64,000 bases of DNA. Source: Microbacterium sp. Nx66. GTDB taxonomy: Bacteria; Actinomycetota; Actinomycetes; Actinomycetales; Microbacteriaceae. The position numbers and the translations under genes are program-made. The notes below the pieces were generated by a model, which did no database searches, had not been told where the DNA came from, and saw only the letters and a program-made list of their open reading frames with translations. Location: contig NZ_LR880474.1 in assembly GCF_904066215.1 (NCBI RefSeq), positions 2,418,001 to 2,482,000 of the forward strand, read 5' to 3'. This document shows, piece by piece, positions 8,380 to 18,800 of this stretch; position 1 is the stretch's first letter, and each line of letters begins with the position of its first letter.

Positions 8380-9771
8380 TCACTCCCTGACGATGCCGGG
8401 GCGGGAGACGCCCCGCGTCAGGCGGGCGACGACGAGCAGCACCGCGGTGAGCCCGAGGGTGAGCAGCAGCTGGATGCGCGCGGCCGGGTCGATCATCGCG
8501 AGCGCGATCACGGCGGCCAGCAGCACCAGGCACAGCCACGACACCCAGGGGAAGCCCCAGAGCCGCATGGGCATCGCCTCGCCGGCACGGTCGGCCCGAC
8601 GTCGCAGCACGATCTGCGAGATCGCCGTCGCCGTCCAGATCACCAGCAGCGTCGACCCCACGACGTTCAGCAGCGCCGGGAGCACGACGTCCGGGAACGC
8701 CCAGTTCAGTCCGACGGTGACGAACCCGAAGGCCACCGAGGCGAGCACCGCGACGAACGGGACGCCCTTGAGGCTCGTCCGGGTGACGGACAGCGGCGCC
8801 AGTCCCCGCTCCCCCAGCGAGTACGCCATCCGGGAGGCGCCGTAGATGTTGGCGTTCATGGCCGAGAGCAGCGCGATCACCACGATGAGGTCCATCACGA
8901 GACCGACGCCCGGGATGTTCAGGGTGTCCAGCACGGCCGAGAACGGACCGGCCTGCACGGCGGGGTCGTCCCACGGGAGCACCGCGACGATGACGAAGAT
9001 CGAGCCGACGTAGAAGATGAGGATGCGCACGAGCACCTCGCGCACGATCCGGCGGATGTTCCGCGCGGGGTCGTCGGACTCGGCTGCGGCGATCGCCACG
9101 ACCTCGGTGCCGCCGAACGCGAAGACGACGATGAGGAGCGCCGCCGCGATGCCGGTGATCCCGTGCGGGGCGAAGCCGCCCTCGTCCACGAGGTTCGAGA
9201 TCCCCGTCGCCGGCACACCGGGGATGAGTCCGACGATCGCGCACACGCCGACGATGAGGAAGGCGATGATCGCGGCGACCTTGATCGCCGCGAACCAGAA
9301 CTCGAAACGGCCGTAGTTGCGCACGCCGAAGAGGTTCACCGCGGTGAGGGCGACGACGAAGACCAGCACCCAGACCCACGCGGGGATCCCGGGCACCCAG
9401 TTCGCCACGATCCCGGCCGCGCCGGTCGCCTCGGCGGCGATCACGACGACCAGCTGGATCCAGTACAGCCAGCCCACCGCGCTTCCGGCGCTGCGCCCCA
9501 TGGCCTTCTGGGCGTAGGAGCTGAAGGCGCCGGAGCTCGGGCGGGCCGCGACCATCTCGGCGAGCATCGCCATCACGAGCACGACGATGCCGCCCGCGAC
9601 GAGGTAGGAGATCAGCACGGCGGGTCCGGCGATGCTGATCGCCTGCCCTGAGCCGACGAACAGCCCCGCGCCGATCGCGCCGCCGAGCCCCATCATGGAG
9701 ATCTGGCGGCGGGTGAGGCCCGGGTGCAGGCCCTTCGTGGTCGTCGTGGTGACGGGGACCTCCGTGGTCAT
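8380..9771 (-). CDS. APC-superfamily amino acid permease
   Basis: Secondary amino-acid transporter of the AAT/GabP-AroP type, 463 residues with about 12 membrane segments. The N-terminus has the family signature RRQISMMGLGGAIGAGLFVG, followed by AGPAVLISYLVAGGIVVLVM and a segment with RPSSGAFSSYAQKAMGRSAG. Its ATG overlaps the stop of the aminotransferase gene (ATGA), and the Lrp gene follows after one base. Context suggests an amino acid that the adjacent HisC-like aminotransferase can use, for example an aromatic one, but specificity is not readable. Confidence 0.92.
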   Translation of the reverse strand: MTTEVPVTTTTTKGLHPGLTRRQISMMGLGGAIGAGLFVGSGQAISIAGPAVLISYLVAGGIVVLVMAMLAEMVAARPSSGAFSSYAQKAMGRSAGSAVGWLYWIQLVVVIAAEATGAAGIVANWVPGIPAWVWVLVFVVALTAVNLFGVRNYGRFEFWFAAIKVAAIIAFLIVGVCAIVGLIPGVPATGISNLVDEGGFAPHGITGIAAALLIVVFAFGGTEVVAIAAAESDDPARNIRRIVREVLVRILIFYVGSIFVIVAVLPWDDPAVQAGPFSAVLDTLNIPGVGLVMDLIVVIALLSAMNANIYGASRMAYSLGERGLAPLSVTRTSLKGVPFVAVLASVAFGFVTVGLNWAFPDVVLPALLNVVGSTLLVIWTATAISQIVLRRRADRAGEAMPMRLWGFPWVSWLCLVLLAAVIALAMIDPAARIQLLLTLGLTAVLLVVARLTRGVSRPGIVRE

Positions 9772-10856
9772 GCGCTCACCTCCATCAGGTCGGAATCGTG
9801 GTCGGAGGTCGCGGCGGCGAGGGCGGCTTCGACCCGGTCGATGTCAGCGGCGGAGCCGGATGAGATGCGGATGCCCTCGCCGGGGAAGGCCCGGGCGACG
9901 ACACCCCCTGCGTGCAGGAGGGCGTCGAGGTCGGCGGTGCGGTCCCCCGCGGGAACCCAGACGAAGTTGGCCTGCGAGCGGACGGCGGGCCAGCCGGCCG
10001 CCGTGAGCACGGTGTGCAGCCGATCGCGCTGCGCCACGACCTCATCGATGCGGGCGCCGAGCTCGTCCTCCGCAGCGAGGGAGGCGAGAGCCGCGGCCTG
10101 GGCGAGGTCGGTGACCCCGAACGGCACGGCCACCTTGCGCTGCGCCTCGGCGATCGCGGTGGGGGCGATCGCGTAGCCGATGCGGAGGCCGGCCAGGCCG
10201 TACGCCTTGGAGAACGTGTGCAGCACCGCGACGTGCGGGTGCCGACGGAACAGCTCGATCCCGACACCGCGGCTGTCCGTGCGGTCGAAGTGCACATAGG
10301 CCTCGTCGATGACGACGAGGACGTCGTGCGGCACCGCGGCGACGAAGCGCTCCAGCGCCTCGGCGTCGACGACGGTGCCGGTCGGGTTGTTGGGGTTGCA
10401 CACGAACACGAGACGCGTGCGCGGGGTGATCGCGGCGCGCATCGCGTCGAGGTCGTGTCCGTGGTCGGCGTCCAGCGGCACGGCGACGGGCGTGGCGCCC
10501 GCGATCCGGACGAGCGAGGGGTACGCCTCGAAGGACCGCCATGCGAAGACGACCTCGTCGCCCTCGCCGGCGACCGCGTGGATGAGCTGGGCGGCGATCT
10601 CCACCGACCCGGCGCCGACGGTCACCTGGGCCGGGTCCACGGCGTACCGGGCGGCGAGCGCCTCCCGGACCGCGGAGGCGCTCATGTCCGGGTAGCGGTG
10701 GATGCCGGCGACCCGGTCCTGCACGGCCTGCACGACGGAGGGCAGCGGCGGGTGCGGCGACTCGTTCGAGGAGAGTTTGGAGGCACCGGCCGGGGCGGAG
10801 CGCCCCTGTCGGTAGGCGGGCACGGCGTCGAGGCCGGCGCGGGCGGAGAGGGTCAT
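9768..10856 (-). CDS. HisC-like aminotransferase (PLP, class I/II)
   Basis: 362 residues. PLP fold-type I features are present: SKLSSNESPHPPLPSVVQAV near the N-terminus, VTVGAGSVEIAAQLI, VFVCNPNNPTGTVVD, VVIDEAYVHF, and the PLP lysine in HTFSKAYGLAGLRIGYA. The closest relatives are histidinol-phosphate or aromatic amino-acid aminotransferases. There are no histidine genes here, and it forms an operon with an amino-acid permease and an Lrp regulator, so an aromatic aminotransferase role is more likely. The ATG at 10856 is chosen over a longer frame because it has an AAGGA-like site just upstream and fits the family N-terminus. Confidence 0.87.
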   Translation of the reverse strand: MTLSARAGLDAVPAYRQGRSAPAGASKLSSNESPHPPLPSVVQAVQDRVAGIHRYPDMSASAVREALAARYAVDPAQVTVGAGSVEIAAQLIHAVAGEGDEVVFAWRSFEAYPSLVRIAGATPVAVPLDADHGHDLDAMRAAITPRTRLVFVCNPNNPTGTVVDAEALERFVAAVPHDVLVVIDEAYVHFDRTDSRGVGIELFRRHPHVAVLHTFSKAYGLAGLRIGYAIAPTAIAEAQRKVAVPFGVTDLAQAAALASLAAEDELGARIDEVVAQRDRLHTVLTAAGWPAVRSQANFVWVPAGDRTADLDALLHAGGVVARAFPGEGIRISSGSAADIDRVEAALAAATSDHDSDLMEVSA

Positions 10857-10942
10857 CGTCAGAGCATCCTTGCTGTGATCCGAGAGGGGTCGCGTCACCC
10901 TAGAACGGATGGCAGGCGCTGGGCAAACCGTGCACTCGAAGC

Positions 10943-10957
10943 TGCGCATCGCGCGCA
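10943..10957. promoter_or_regulatory. Candidate regulator site, inverted repeat TGCGC-N5-GCGCA
   Basis: A 5-nt perfect inverted repeat with 5-nt spacer lies about 87 bp upstream of the aminotransferase start, in the 165-bp gap before the DUF255 gene. It could be a site for the co-encoded Lrp protein, but such short GC-rich palindromes occur by chance here. Confidence 0.25.
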
Positions 10958-11021
10958 ATCGAACGCCACCTGGGTGCCGCACGCTAGGCAGATTGCACAC
11001 CCCTGCTCCGGGGAAGGGCGC

Positions 11022-12824
11022 TCACCGTGCGTGCGACACCGCGGCCGGATCGCTCACCGGCAGGCGGCACACGAAGGCGCGGCAGTCGTAGGCGCGCTCG
11101 GCTGTCGCCTCCTTGCCGTCGAACAGTTCGAAACCCGCGGTGGCGAACGCCGCGGCCTGCGCCGGGCTGACGACCACGATGACATCGGCATCGGCTCCGC
11201 GTGCCGCGGCGGCGAGCGCTCCCCCGGGGTCCTCCGTGACCACGACGAGCTGCCGCGGGGCTGCGGCGAGTCCGGCGGCGACCCGGAGCAGGCTGCCGTG
11301 CGCGAAGGGCTGGGCGAGCGCCCGGGAGGCGAGCGCCTCCACCCGCTCGGCCGCCGCCGCGCGGTACCGGTCGCCCGCTCCGAGCCGCCAGGCGGTGAGC
11401 GCGGCCTGCGCGACCGCCGCCGTGTCCGAGGGGAGGTCTCCGTCGGTGTGATCGGGCGAGGCGGCGATGCCCTGCGCGCGGAGCAGCGGGTCGTCTCCCC
11501 CGGCTCCGTCCAGCACCTCGTCGAGGAGGTCCCGTCCCGTGACCGCGGGAGCGACGTCGCCGGTCGCCGCCGCCAGGGCGAACAGGCCGTCGGCGAGGAG
11601 GGCGAGGTCGGCCGCAGTGGCCACCGCGGCGGAGGCCCGGCCGTCCAAGGACGCCCGCACGAGAGCGCCGTCGGCACCGCGATTGGTGCGGAGCACGGCG
11701 TCGGCGGCGTCCGCGGCGGCGGCGACCCACGCGTCCTCGCCGAGCGTCGCACCCGCCCTGGCGAGTGCCGCGACCGCGAGGCCGTTCCATCCCGTGATGA
11801 CCTTGTCGTCCACCGCCGGCGGCTCCAGCGTGGCGCGCTCCGGGACCGGGCGGAGGTAGTAGCCGCCCTCGCTGCGGGCCCCGTCGATCCACGACTCGGA
11901 GTCCTGAGCGGCGCCGAAACCGCCGCCCTCCCGCCGCAGCGTGCCGAGCAGGAAGCGGGCGATTCCGCGGGCGGTCTCCTCGTCGCCGGTGTCGAGCGCG
12001 ACCTCGAGAAGCTGGGCGTTGTCGGTCAGCATGCGCTCGTAGTGCGGCACCGTCCAGTCGCGCCGGGTCGCATAGCGGAAGAACCCGCCGTCGGCATCCC
12101 GCAGAGCAGAGCCCGCCATCGCCGTGAGCGCGCGCTCGGCTGCTGCCGTGGCCTCCGGCGCGGCCTCGCGGACGAGGGGCTGCTGCAGGAACCGCAGGGT
12201 CGTGGCCACCGGGAACTTGGGAGCTCCGCCGAAGCCGCCGAACTCGCTGTCCTCCCTGGCGGCGAGTCCGCGGGCGGCCTCGGCGAGCGCGGCGGTGTCC
12301 GGGAAGGTCGAGGGCGTGGCCTGCGCAGCCTCTGCGAGGGCTGCGGTCACCGCGTCCGCGGACTCCTCGGCCTGCGCGCGGCGCGTCGTCCAGGCCTCGC
12401 GCACGGCGGCCAGCACATCGCGGAACGCCGGCATCGGCGGTCGGGCCTCGGGCGGCCAGTACGTCCCCGCGTAGAACGCGCGACCGGCGGGGGTGGTGAA
12501 CACCGTGAGCGGCCAGCCGAGGTTCTGCGTGAACGCGGACGCGGCGGCCATGTAGGCCCCGTCGACGTGCGGATGCTCCTCGCGATCGACCTTCACCGCG
12601 ACGAATCCCTCGTTGATGCGGGCGGCGGTCTCGGGGTCGGCGAACGACTCGCGTGCCATCACATGACACCAGTGACAGGTGGAGTAGCCGATCGAGATCA
12701 GCATCGGCACGTCTCGGCGGCGGGCCTCCGCGAACGCCTCTTCCCCCCACGGGTACCAGTCGACGGGGTTGTCGGCGTGCGCCCGAAGGTACGGGCTGAG
12801 GGTGTCGGCGAGACGGTTCGTCAT
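11022..12824 (-). CDS. Thioredoxin-domain protein, DUF255/SSP411 (YyaL) family
   Basis: 600 residues, slightly shorter than the usual 650-700. The N-terminal thioredoxin-like DUF255 domain contains the redox motif CHWCHVM preceded by [10 protein letters not shown] and followed by [16 protein letters not shown] and [10 protein letters not shown]. The rest is an alpha/alpha-barrel of the N-acylglucosamine-epimerase/glycosidase type ([15 protein letters not shown]). The family includes human SPATA20 and bacterial YyaL; its reaction is unknown. The ATG at 12824 is 6 nt after a TAGCGT hexamer. It stands alone between divergently or independently promoted neighbours. Confidence 0.9.
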   Translation of the reverse strand: MTNRLADTLSPYLRAHADNPVDWYPWGEEAFAEARRRDVPMLISIGYSTCHWCHVMARESFADPETAARINEGFVAVKVDREEHPHVDGAYMAAASAFTQNLGWPLTVFTTPAGRAFYAGTYWPPEARPPMPAFRDVLAAVREAWTTRRAQAEESADAVTAALAEAAQATPSTFPDTAALAEAARGLAAREDSEFGGFGGAPKFPVATTLRFLQQPLVREAAPEATAAAERALTAMAGSALRDADGGFFRYATRRDWTVPHYERMLTDNAQLLEVALDTGDEETARGIARFLLGTLRREGGGFGAAQDSESWIDGARSEGGYYLRPVPERATLEPPAVDDKVITGWNGLAVAALARAGATLGEDAWVAAAADAADAVLRTNRGADGALVRASLDGRASAAVATAADLALLADGLFALAAATGDVAPAVTGRDLLDEVLDGAGGDDPLLRAQGIAASPDHTDGDLPSDTAAVAQAALTAWRLGAGDRYRAAAAERVEALASRALAQPFAHGSLLRVAAGLAAAPRQLVVVTEDPGGALAAAARGADADVIVVVSPAQAAAFATAGFELFDGKEATAERAYDCRAFVCRLPVSDPAAVSHAR

Positions 12825-12830
12825 GTCCCC

Positions 12831-12836
12831 ACGCTA
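12831..12836 (-). promoter_or_regulatory. -10 hexamer TAGCGT of the DUF255 gene (leaderless)
   Basis: Minus-strand TAGCGT, then 6 nt, then ATG at 12824. Confidence 0.55.
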
Positions 12837-12897
12837 CGCCGGGGAGACAGGCTGCGGGTCGGCCGTCGATCGGCTCGCGGGGACCGGCAGCTCCGGG

Positions 12898-13467
12898 TCA
12901 GCCGACGAGCAGCTCCGCGGGGCGGGTCGCGGTGTAGCCGACGAGCGGGAGGGCTCGCTCGGCGGCCAAGGCGATGCGCGCGCGCAGCACGTCGGTGGCC
13001 ACCTCGTAGCCGTCGAAGTCCGTGGTGCTCGCGTACACGCCGAGGGGCAGCGTGAGCGCCTGGAAGAAGGCGAAGAGCGGCCGGAGCTGGTGCTCGATCA
13101 TGAGGGCGTGCCGCTCGCCGCCGCCGGTCGCGGCGAGGAGCACCGGCGTGCCGACGAGCGCGTACTGGTCCACGAAGTCGAACAGGTGCTTGAACAGCCC
13201 GGTGAACGAAGCGCGGTACACCGGGCTCCCCACGATGAGGAGGTCGGCGGTCTCGATCGCCTGCAGGTGCACCTCCACCTCCGGCGGGAGCTGGTCACGG
13301 GTGAGAGCACCCGCGAGCGACGGCCCGATCTGCGTGAGCTCGATCAGCTGCGCCTCGACGGGGGCACGCTCGGCGACCGCGGCGGTGATCGCTCGGAGGA
13401 GGGCGGTGGTCTTGCTCGGCTCGTGCAGGGAGCCCGAGACGGCGACGACGCGGAGCGGAGCTGTCAT
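12898..13467 (-). CDS. NAD(P)H-dependent FMN reductase (MsuE/SsuE type)
   Basis: 189 residues, flavodoxin-like fold. Visible: VVAVSGSLHEPSKTTALL (FMN phosphate loop), LLIVGSPVYRASFTGLFKHL and VLLAATGGGERHALMIEHQL, which match the SsuE/MsuE family that supplies reduced FMN to two-component monooxygenases. The ATG at 13467 is chosen because upstream codons in the same frame do not fit the fold and a TACCGT hexamer lies 7 nt upstream. It might feed the luciferase-like monooxygenases at 22107-23177 and 28464-29858, though it is not in their operon. Confidence 0.88.
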   Translation of the reverse strand: MTAPLRVVAVSGSLHEPSKTTALLRAITAAVAERAPVEAQLIELTQIGPSLAGALTRDQLPPEVEVHLQAIETADLLIVGSPVYRASFTGLFKHLFDFVDQYALVGTPVLLAATGGGERHALMIEHQLRPLFAFFQALTLPLGVYASTTDFDGYEVATDVLRARIALAAERALPLVGYTATRPAELLVG

Positions 13468-13474
13468 GCGCTCG

Positions 13475-13480
13475 ACGGTA
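13475..13480 (-). promoter_or_regulatory. -10 hexamer TACCGT of the FMN reductase gene
   Basis: Minus-strand TACCGT ends 7 nt before the ATG at 13467, again without a ribosome-binding site. Confidence 0.45.
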
Positions 13481-13488
13481 CCCACGCG

Positions 13489-13523
13489 GACGCCCCGTGT
13501 CGCGCGAAGCGACACGGGGCGTC
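13489..13523 (-). terminator. Perfect 15-bp hairpin between aldo-keto reductase and FMN reductase
   Basis: GACGCCCCGTGTCGC is followed by a 5-nt loop (GCGAA) and its perfect complement. It lies downstream of the aldo-keto reductase stop (13633) and just upstream of the FMN reductase promoter, where a terminator is expected. No T-run follows, as is common in high-GC Actinobacteria. Confidence 0.7.
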
Positions 13524-13579
13524 ATGTGGAACGGAGACGAGCCGCGGTCCGCGGGCTCGGGAGCAGGGCTCCGGTCAGT

Positions 13580-13613
13580 GCGGGCTCGGTGACGGCGTCA
13601 GTGCCGAGCCCGC
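13580..13613 (-). terminator. Second hairpin after the aldo-keto reductase gene
   Basis: Ten-base arms GCGGGCTCGG and CCGAGCCCGC enclose a 14-nt loop that itself contains TGAC/GTCA. It begins 20 nt beyond the aldo-keto reductase stop. Together with 13489-13523 it makes a double-hairpin termination region. Confidence 0.5.
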
Positions 13614-13632
13614 GGCCGGTATGAGGGCGGGA

Positions 13633-14481
<849 letters not shown>

Positions 14482-14524
14482 GGACCTGTGATGACAGGCC
14501 TGCCCGTGCGGATGACGAAAAGCG

Positions 14525-15769
14525 TCAGCGCCGAGGGACCGCGGCCATCGCGGCGGCCCCCTTACCGACGAGGCGCTCCAGGGGACCGCGTCCGACGAAC
14601 ATCGCCCACAGCGTCGTCACCACCAGGAGTGCCACGGCTGTGAGCCCCCAGAACGAGTTGTCCGCGATGAAGCCGCCAGGGCCCGCGACGAGGACGACGG
14701 AGACGACGTGCAGGCTGTATGCCGTGAGTGGCATGGACCCCAGAGCGCCGAGCGGCAGCAGCAGCCAGCGCAGCGGGCGGCTCAGGAGCAGGCACAGCGC
14801 GATCACCGCGAGGGCGAACCCGCCGGAGCCCAGGATCTCCGCAGTGCCGCCGCTGTGCGGATCGACGGCGAAGACGGCGCGGACCACGGAACCGAGCGGA
14901 TCGCTCACGGCGAGAGCCTCGGGGTAGCTCTCCCAACCGGACGGCGGCATCACGTCGTCCGGGATGAACGACGACAGACTCTCGGCGGGAAGACTGTCCA
15001 GGCTCTCGCTGGGAAGGCTGTCCAGGCTCCCGCTGCCGGAGTCCTCGCTCGTCGAGGAGACGATCGATTCCGTCCCGCCCAGCCCCGCGCCCGCGCCGAG
15101 GGCGCCCAGGCCGTAGCCGATCGCGGCGAGGACCACGCCGACGACGAGGGCGACGACGGCTGTGCGCACCTCCTGCACGCGGAGCCGGCCCAGGGCCATA
15201 CCGCCCAGCACGAGAGCCAGCCACACGGTGATCGGATAGGTGCCGTAGAGCACGAACCCGATGCCCGCGCCGAACGGCTGCAGCGCCACCGCGCTGATCA
15301 GGGCGAGCAGCGCCGGACCGGCGAGCGCGAGGACCGCGGCGCCGAGGAGCAGCTGCCGGGGCCGCCACCGCAGCACGGGGATGACCGCGACGTAGAGCAG
15401 CCCGTAGAGCGTCAGGATCACGGCGATCGGGGTGTTGAGGAGCTCCAGCGCCAGGCCGATCACGAAGATCACGGCGCCGCGGCCGACGAGATTCAGGCGG
15501 ATGCCGGGGAGACGCTCCCGCTCCGGCAGCACGTCGCGCCCCGTCATGAGCGCGATGGAGACGCCGGCGAGCAGCGCGAAGAGGATCGATGAACGACCGT
15601 GCACGAGGTCCGTCCACGTGGTGGGGTCGCCCCAGTCGAAAGCGTCGGTCGTGCCGACGTGGGCGCCGGCCATTCCCAGGATCGCCAGCCCCCGTGCGAC
15701 ATCGAGGCCGAGGATGCGCGGCGGCCGACCGAACTCGCGGAACCAGCGCACGGGGCGCAGAGCAGTCAT
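14525..15769 (-). CDS. DUF418/DUF1624-type polytopic membrane protein (acyltransferase-like)
   Basis: 414 residues, about 9-10 membrane segments. The N-terminus PRILGLDVARGLAILGMAGA with a His two residues later is the heparan-alpha-glucosaminide N-acetyltransferase (DUF1624)/DUF418 signature. The C-terminal DUF418 part has GSMPLTAYSLHVVSVVL. Such proteins are thought to transfer acyl groups across or at the membrane, but the substrate is unknown. Between the halves is a Ser/Glu/Asp-rich linker encoded by a 24-bp tandem repeat (14977-15024 and a partial copy). The ATG at 15769 fits the family N-terminus. Divergent from hrpA. Confidence 0.8.
   Translation of the reverse strand: MTALRPVRWFREFGRPPRILGLDVARGLAILGMAGAHVGTTDAFDWGDPTTWTDLVHGRSSILFALLAGVSIALMTGRDVLPERERLPGIRLNLVGRGAVIFVIGLALELLNTPIAVILTLYGLLYVAVIPVLRWRPRQLLLGAAVLALAGPALLALISAVALQPFGAGIGFVLYGTYPITVWLALVLGGMALGRLRVQEVRTAVVALVVGVVLAAIGYGLGALGAGAGLGGTESIVSSTSEDSGSGSLDSLPSESLDSLPAESLSSFIPDDVMPPSGWESYPEALAVSDPLGSVVRAVFAVDPHSGGTAEILGSGGFALAVIALCLLLSRPLRWLLLPLGALGSMPLTAYSLHVVSVVLVAGPGGFIADNSFWGLTAVALLVVTTLWAMFVGRGPLERLVGKGAAAMAAVPRR
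14977..15039. repeat. 24-bp tandem repeat inside the DUF418 gene
   Basis: Two units (14977-15000, 15001-15024) and a partial third encode SLDSLPSE/SLDSLPAE-like octapeptides in a predicted extracytoplasmic linker. The unit is a multiple of 3, so copy number can vary without breaking the frame. Confidence 0.7.
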
Positions 15770-15778
15770 CACCCGATG

Positions 15779-15784
15779 ATCGTA
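15779..15784 (-). promoter_or_regulatory. Possible -10 hexamer TACGAT of the DUF418 gene
   Basis: Minus-strand TACGAT, 9 nt before the ATG at 15769. The spacing is longer than for the other leaderless genes, so this is tentative. Confidence 0.35.
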
Positions 15785-15821
15785 TGCGGCGATCGCGGCG
15801 GCTCCGGTGTGCATCCCGGCA

Positions 15822-15827
15822 TACGAT
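15822..15827 (+). promoter_or_regulatory. -10 hexamer TACGAT of hrpA
   Basis: TACGAT ends 8 nt before the ATG at 15836; a short GGAGGG lies between and could serve as a minimal ribosome-binding site. Confidence 0.5.
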
Positions 15828-15835
15828 GGAGGGCT

Positions 15836-18800
15836 ATGTCCTCCCCCGTGCTCTCCTACCCCCCGGAGCTGCCCGTCAGCGCCGCCAGGGACGAGATCGC
15901 CGACGCCATCCGGGACCACCAGGTCGTCATCGTCGCCGGCGCGACCGGATCGGGGAAGACCACGCAGCTGCCGAAGATCGCGCTGGAACTGGGCCGCGAG
16001 CGCATCGCCCACACCCAGCCCCGGCGGCTGGCCGCCCGCACGATCGCCGAGCGCGTGGCCGAGGAGCTGCGGGTCGAGCTCGGCACGCTCGTCGGCTACA
16101 AGGTGCGCTTCACCGACAAGGTCTCCGACGAGACGCGCATCGCCCTGATGACCGACGGGATCCTCCTCAACGAGATCCACCGCGACCGCCTGCTGACGCG
16201 CTACGACACGATCATCATCGACGAGGCGCACGAACGGTCCCTCAACGTCGACTTCCTGCTCGGCTACCTCGCCCGCATCCTCCCGCAGCGCCCGGACCTG
16301 AAGGTGATCATCACCTCCGCCACGATCGATCCGGAGAGCTTCGCGCGGCACTTCGCCGCGGCCGACGGCACCCCCGCTCCGGTCATCGAGGTGTCGGGGC
16401 GCACCTATCCCGTCGAGATCCGCTATCGCCCGCTCGTCGACGAGGACGCGGAGCAGGACGCCGGCGAGCCGGAGGACGAGGTGAGCGCGATCGTCACGGC
16501 GCTCCGCGAGCTCGACCGGGAGGCCCCGGGCGACGTGCTCGTGTTCCTGCCCGGCGAAGCGGAGATCCGGGACGCGGCTGACGCGGTGCGCGCCGCCTAC
16601 GCCAAGGACCGTTCTCCCACCGAGGTCCTCCCCCTGTTCGGCCGGCTCTCCGCCGCGGAGCAGCACCGGGTGTTCGAGCGCAGCACCGTGGCCGGCGTCC
16701 GTCGCCGCGTGGTGCTCGCGACGAACGTGGCCGAGACGAGCCTCACGGTGCCCGGCATCAAGTACGTCATCGACACCGGCACGGCCCGCATCTCCCGGTA
16801 CAGCAACCGCTCGAAGGTGCAGCGGCTCCCCATCGAGGCCATCTCGCAGGCCTCGGCGAACCAGCGCTCCGGTCGCGCCGGCCGCACGAGCGACGGCATC
16901 GCCATCCGCCTGTACTCGGAAGAGGACTACGCGCGGCGCCCCGAGTTCACCGAGCCCGAGATCCTGCGCACCTCGCTCGCCTCCGTCATCCTGCAGATGC
17001 TCGCGCTCGGCTTCGGCGACATCACCGCGTTCCCCTTCCTCACCCCGCCCGACTCCCGGGGCGTGAAGGCGGCGTTCGACCTGCTCACCGAGCTCGGCGC
17101 CCTTCGACAGGCTCAGGGACCGGACGACGGCCCCCGGCTCACCCGCATCGGGCGGGACATCGCCCGGATGCCGATGGACCCCCGGTTCGCGCGGATGCTC
17201 ATCGAGGCCGGCCCTTCGACAAGCTCAGGGACCCAGCGGGGGTCAGGCCCTTCGACAGGCTCAGGGACCCAGCGGGGGTCAGGCCCTTCGACAGGCTCAG
17301 GGACCCAGCGGGGTGCAGGCCCTTCGACGGGCTCAGGGACCCAGGGGGCGGTGCTGCGGGACGTGCTCGCGATCGTCGCGGGGCTGTCCATCCAGGACGT
17401 GCGGGAGCGACCGGAGGAGCGGCGCGAGGAGGCCGACCGGCTGCACGCGCGCTTCGTGGACCCGACGAGCGACTTCCTCACCCTCCTGAACCTCTGGAAC
17501 CACCTGCGCGAACAGCAGCGGGAGCTCGGCTCCAGCGCGTTCCGGCGCCTGTGCCGCAGCGAGCACCTCAACTACGTGCGGGTCCGCGAGTGGTTCGACG
17601 TGCATCGGCAGCTGCGCACGCTCGTCAAGAGCCCGGACCGCGGGGCGGAGCCGGGCGGCGCGGCCGATCCGGATGCCATCCACCGCGCGCTGCTGTCCGG
17701 CCTGCTGTCGCAGATCGGCGTCCTCGACGAGCGCACCGCCCCCGCGGGGAAGGCCCACTCTCCCGCGAAGGACGCCCGCCGCCGGATCACGGAGTACCGG
17801 GGCGCGCGGGGTATCCGGTTCTCGATCTTCCCGGGGTCGGGGCTGCGCAAGAAGAGCCCCCGGGCGGTCATGGCGGCCGAGATCGTGGAGACCTCCCGCA
17901 CCTTCGCCCGCACCGTCGCCGCCATCGACCCCGCCTGGGCCGAGCCCCTCGCCGGCGACCTCGCGAAGCGTCAGGTCACCGAGCCGCACTGGTCCAAGGA
18001 CGCCGGAGCCGCGGTGGCGTTCGAGAAGGTCACGCTGTTCGGGGTCGAGATCATCCCGCGCCGGCGCGTACAGTTCGCCCGCATCGACCGGGCCGCCTCG
18101 CGCGAGCTCTTCGTCCGTCATGCTCTCGTCGAGGGCGAGTGGGACCCGTCCCGGATCGACAAGCGGGTCAGCGCGTTCTGGCGCAGCAACGCCGAGCTCC
18201 GCCGCCGCCTGGAGAAGCTCGAGGAGCGTGAGCGGCGCCGCGACATCCTGGCCGGCGACGAGGCCGTCTTCCGGTTCTACGACGAGCGCATCCCCGCCGA
18301 GGTGTTCGACGTGCGGTCGTTCGAGAAGTGGTGGCGCGAGGCGCTGACGACGACGCCGAAGCTGCTCGTGATGCGCGAGAGCGACCTCATCGACGACGAG
18401 GACCGCGCCGACCAGCGCGAGTTCCCGACCCGGTGGACGCAGGGCGACCAGGTGCTCGGCCTCGCGTACCGGTTCGAGCCGGGTGCCCCCGATGACGGCG
18501 TGAGCGTCGTGCTGCCGCTGCCGCTGCTCGCCCAGATCGAGGATCGCGGCTTCGACTGGCAGGTGCCGGGGCTCCGCGCCGAGCTCGTCACCGGACTGCT
18601 GCGCGCGCTGCCCAAGGCCATCCGCCGCCACGTCGTCCCCGCCGCCGACTGGGCGGAGAAGTTCGGGGCGGCGCTGGCCGACGAGGGTCCGGAGGTGCAC
18701 GGCGGCCTCCCCCCGCGCACCCTCAAGGAAGCGCTCGCGCGGCTCGTGCAGCCGCTCGCGAACCAGGTGGTGACGGCCGCGGACTTCGATGACGAGCGGG

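Noticed and set aside
9912..13055. Very long open frame on the plus strand (about 1047 codons) opposite the aminotransferase and DUF255 genes
   Set aside because: Product is low-complexity Arg/Gly/Glu/His sequence with no recognisable domain. It is the antisense shadow of GC-rich genes on the minus strand.
13534..13557. Third hairpin GAGCCGCGG/CCGCGGGCTC near the aldo-keto reductase terminators
   Set aside because: Arms are offset by one base and GC-rich enough to arise by chance; the two better hairpins nearby suffice.
17210..17345. CRISPR array
   Set aside because: Units are directly adjacent 36-bp repeats with no unique spacers, they encode peptide in frame within hrpA, and no cas gene is nearby.
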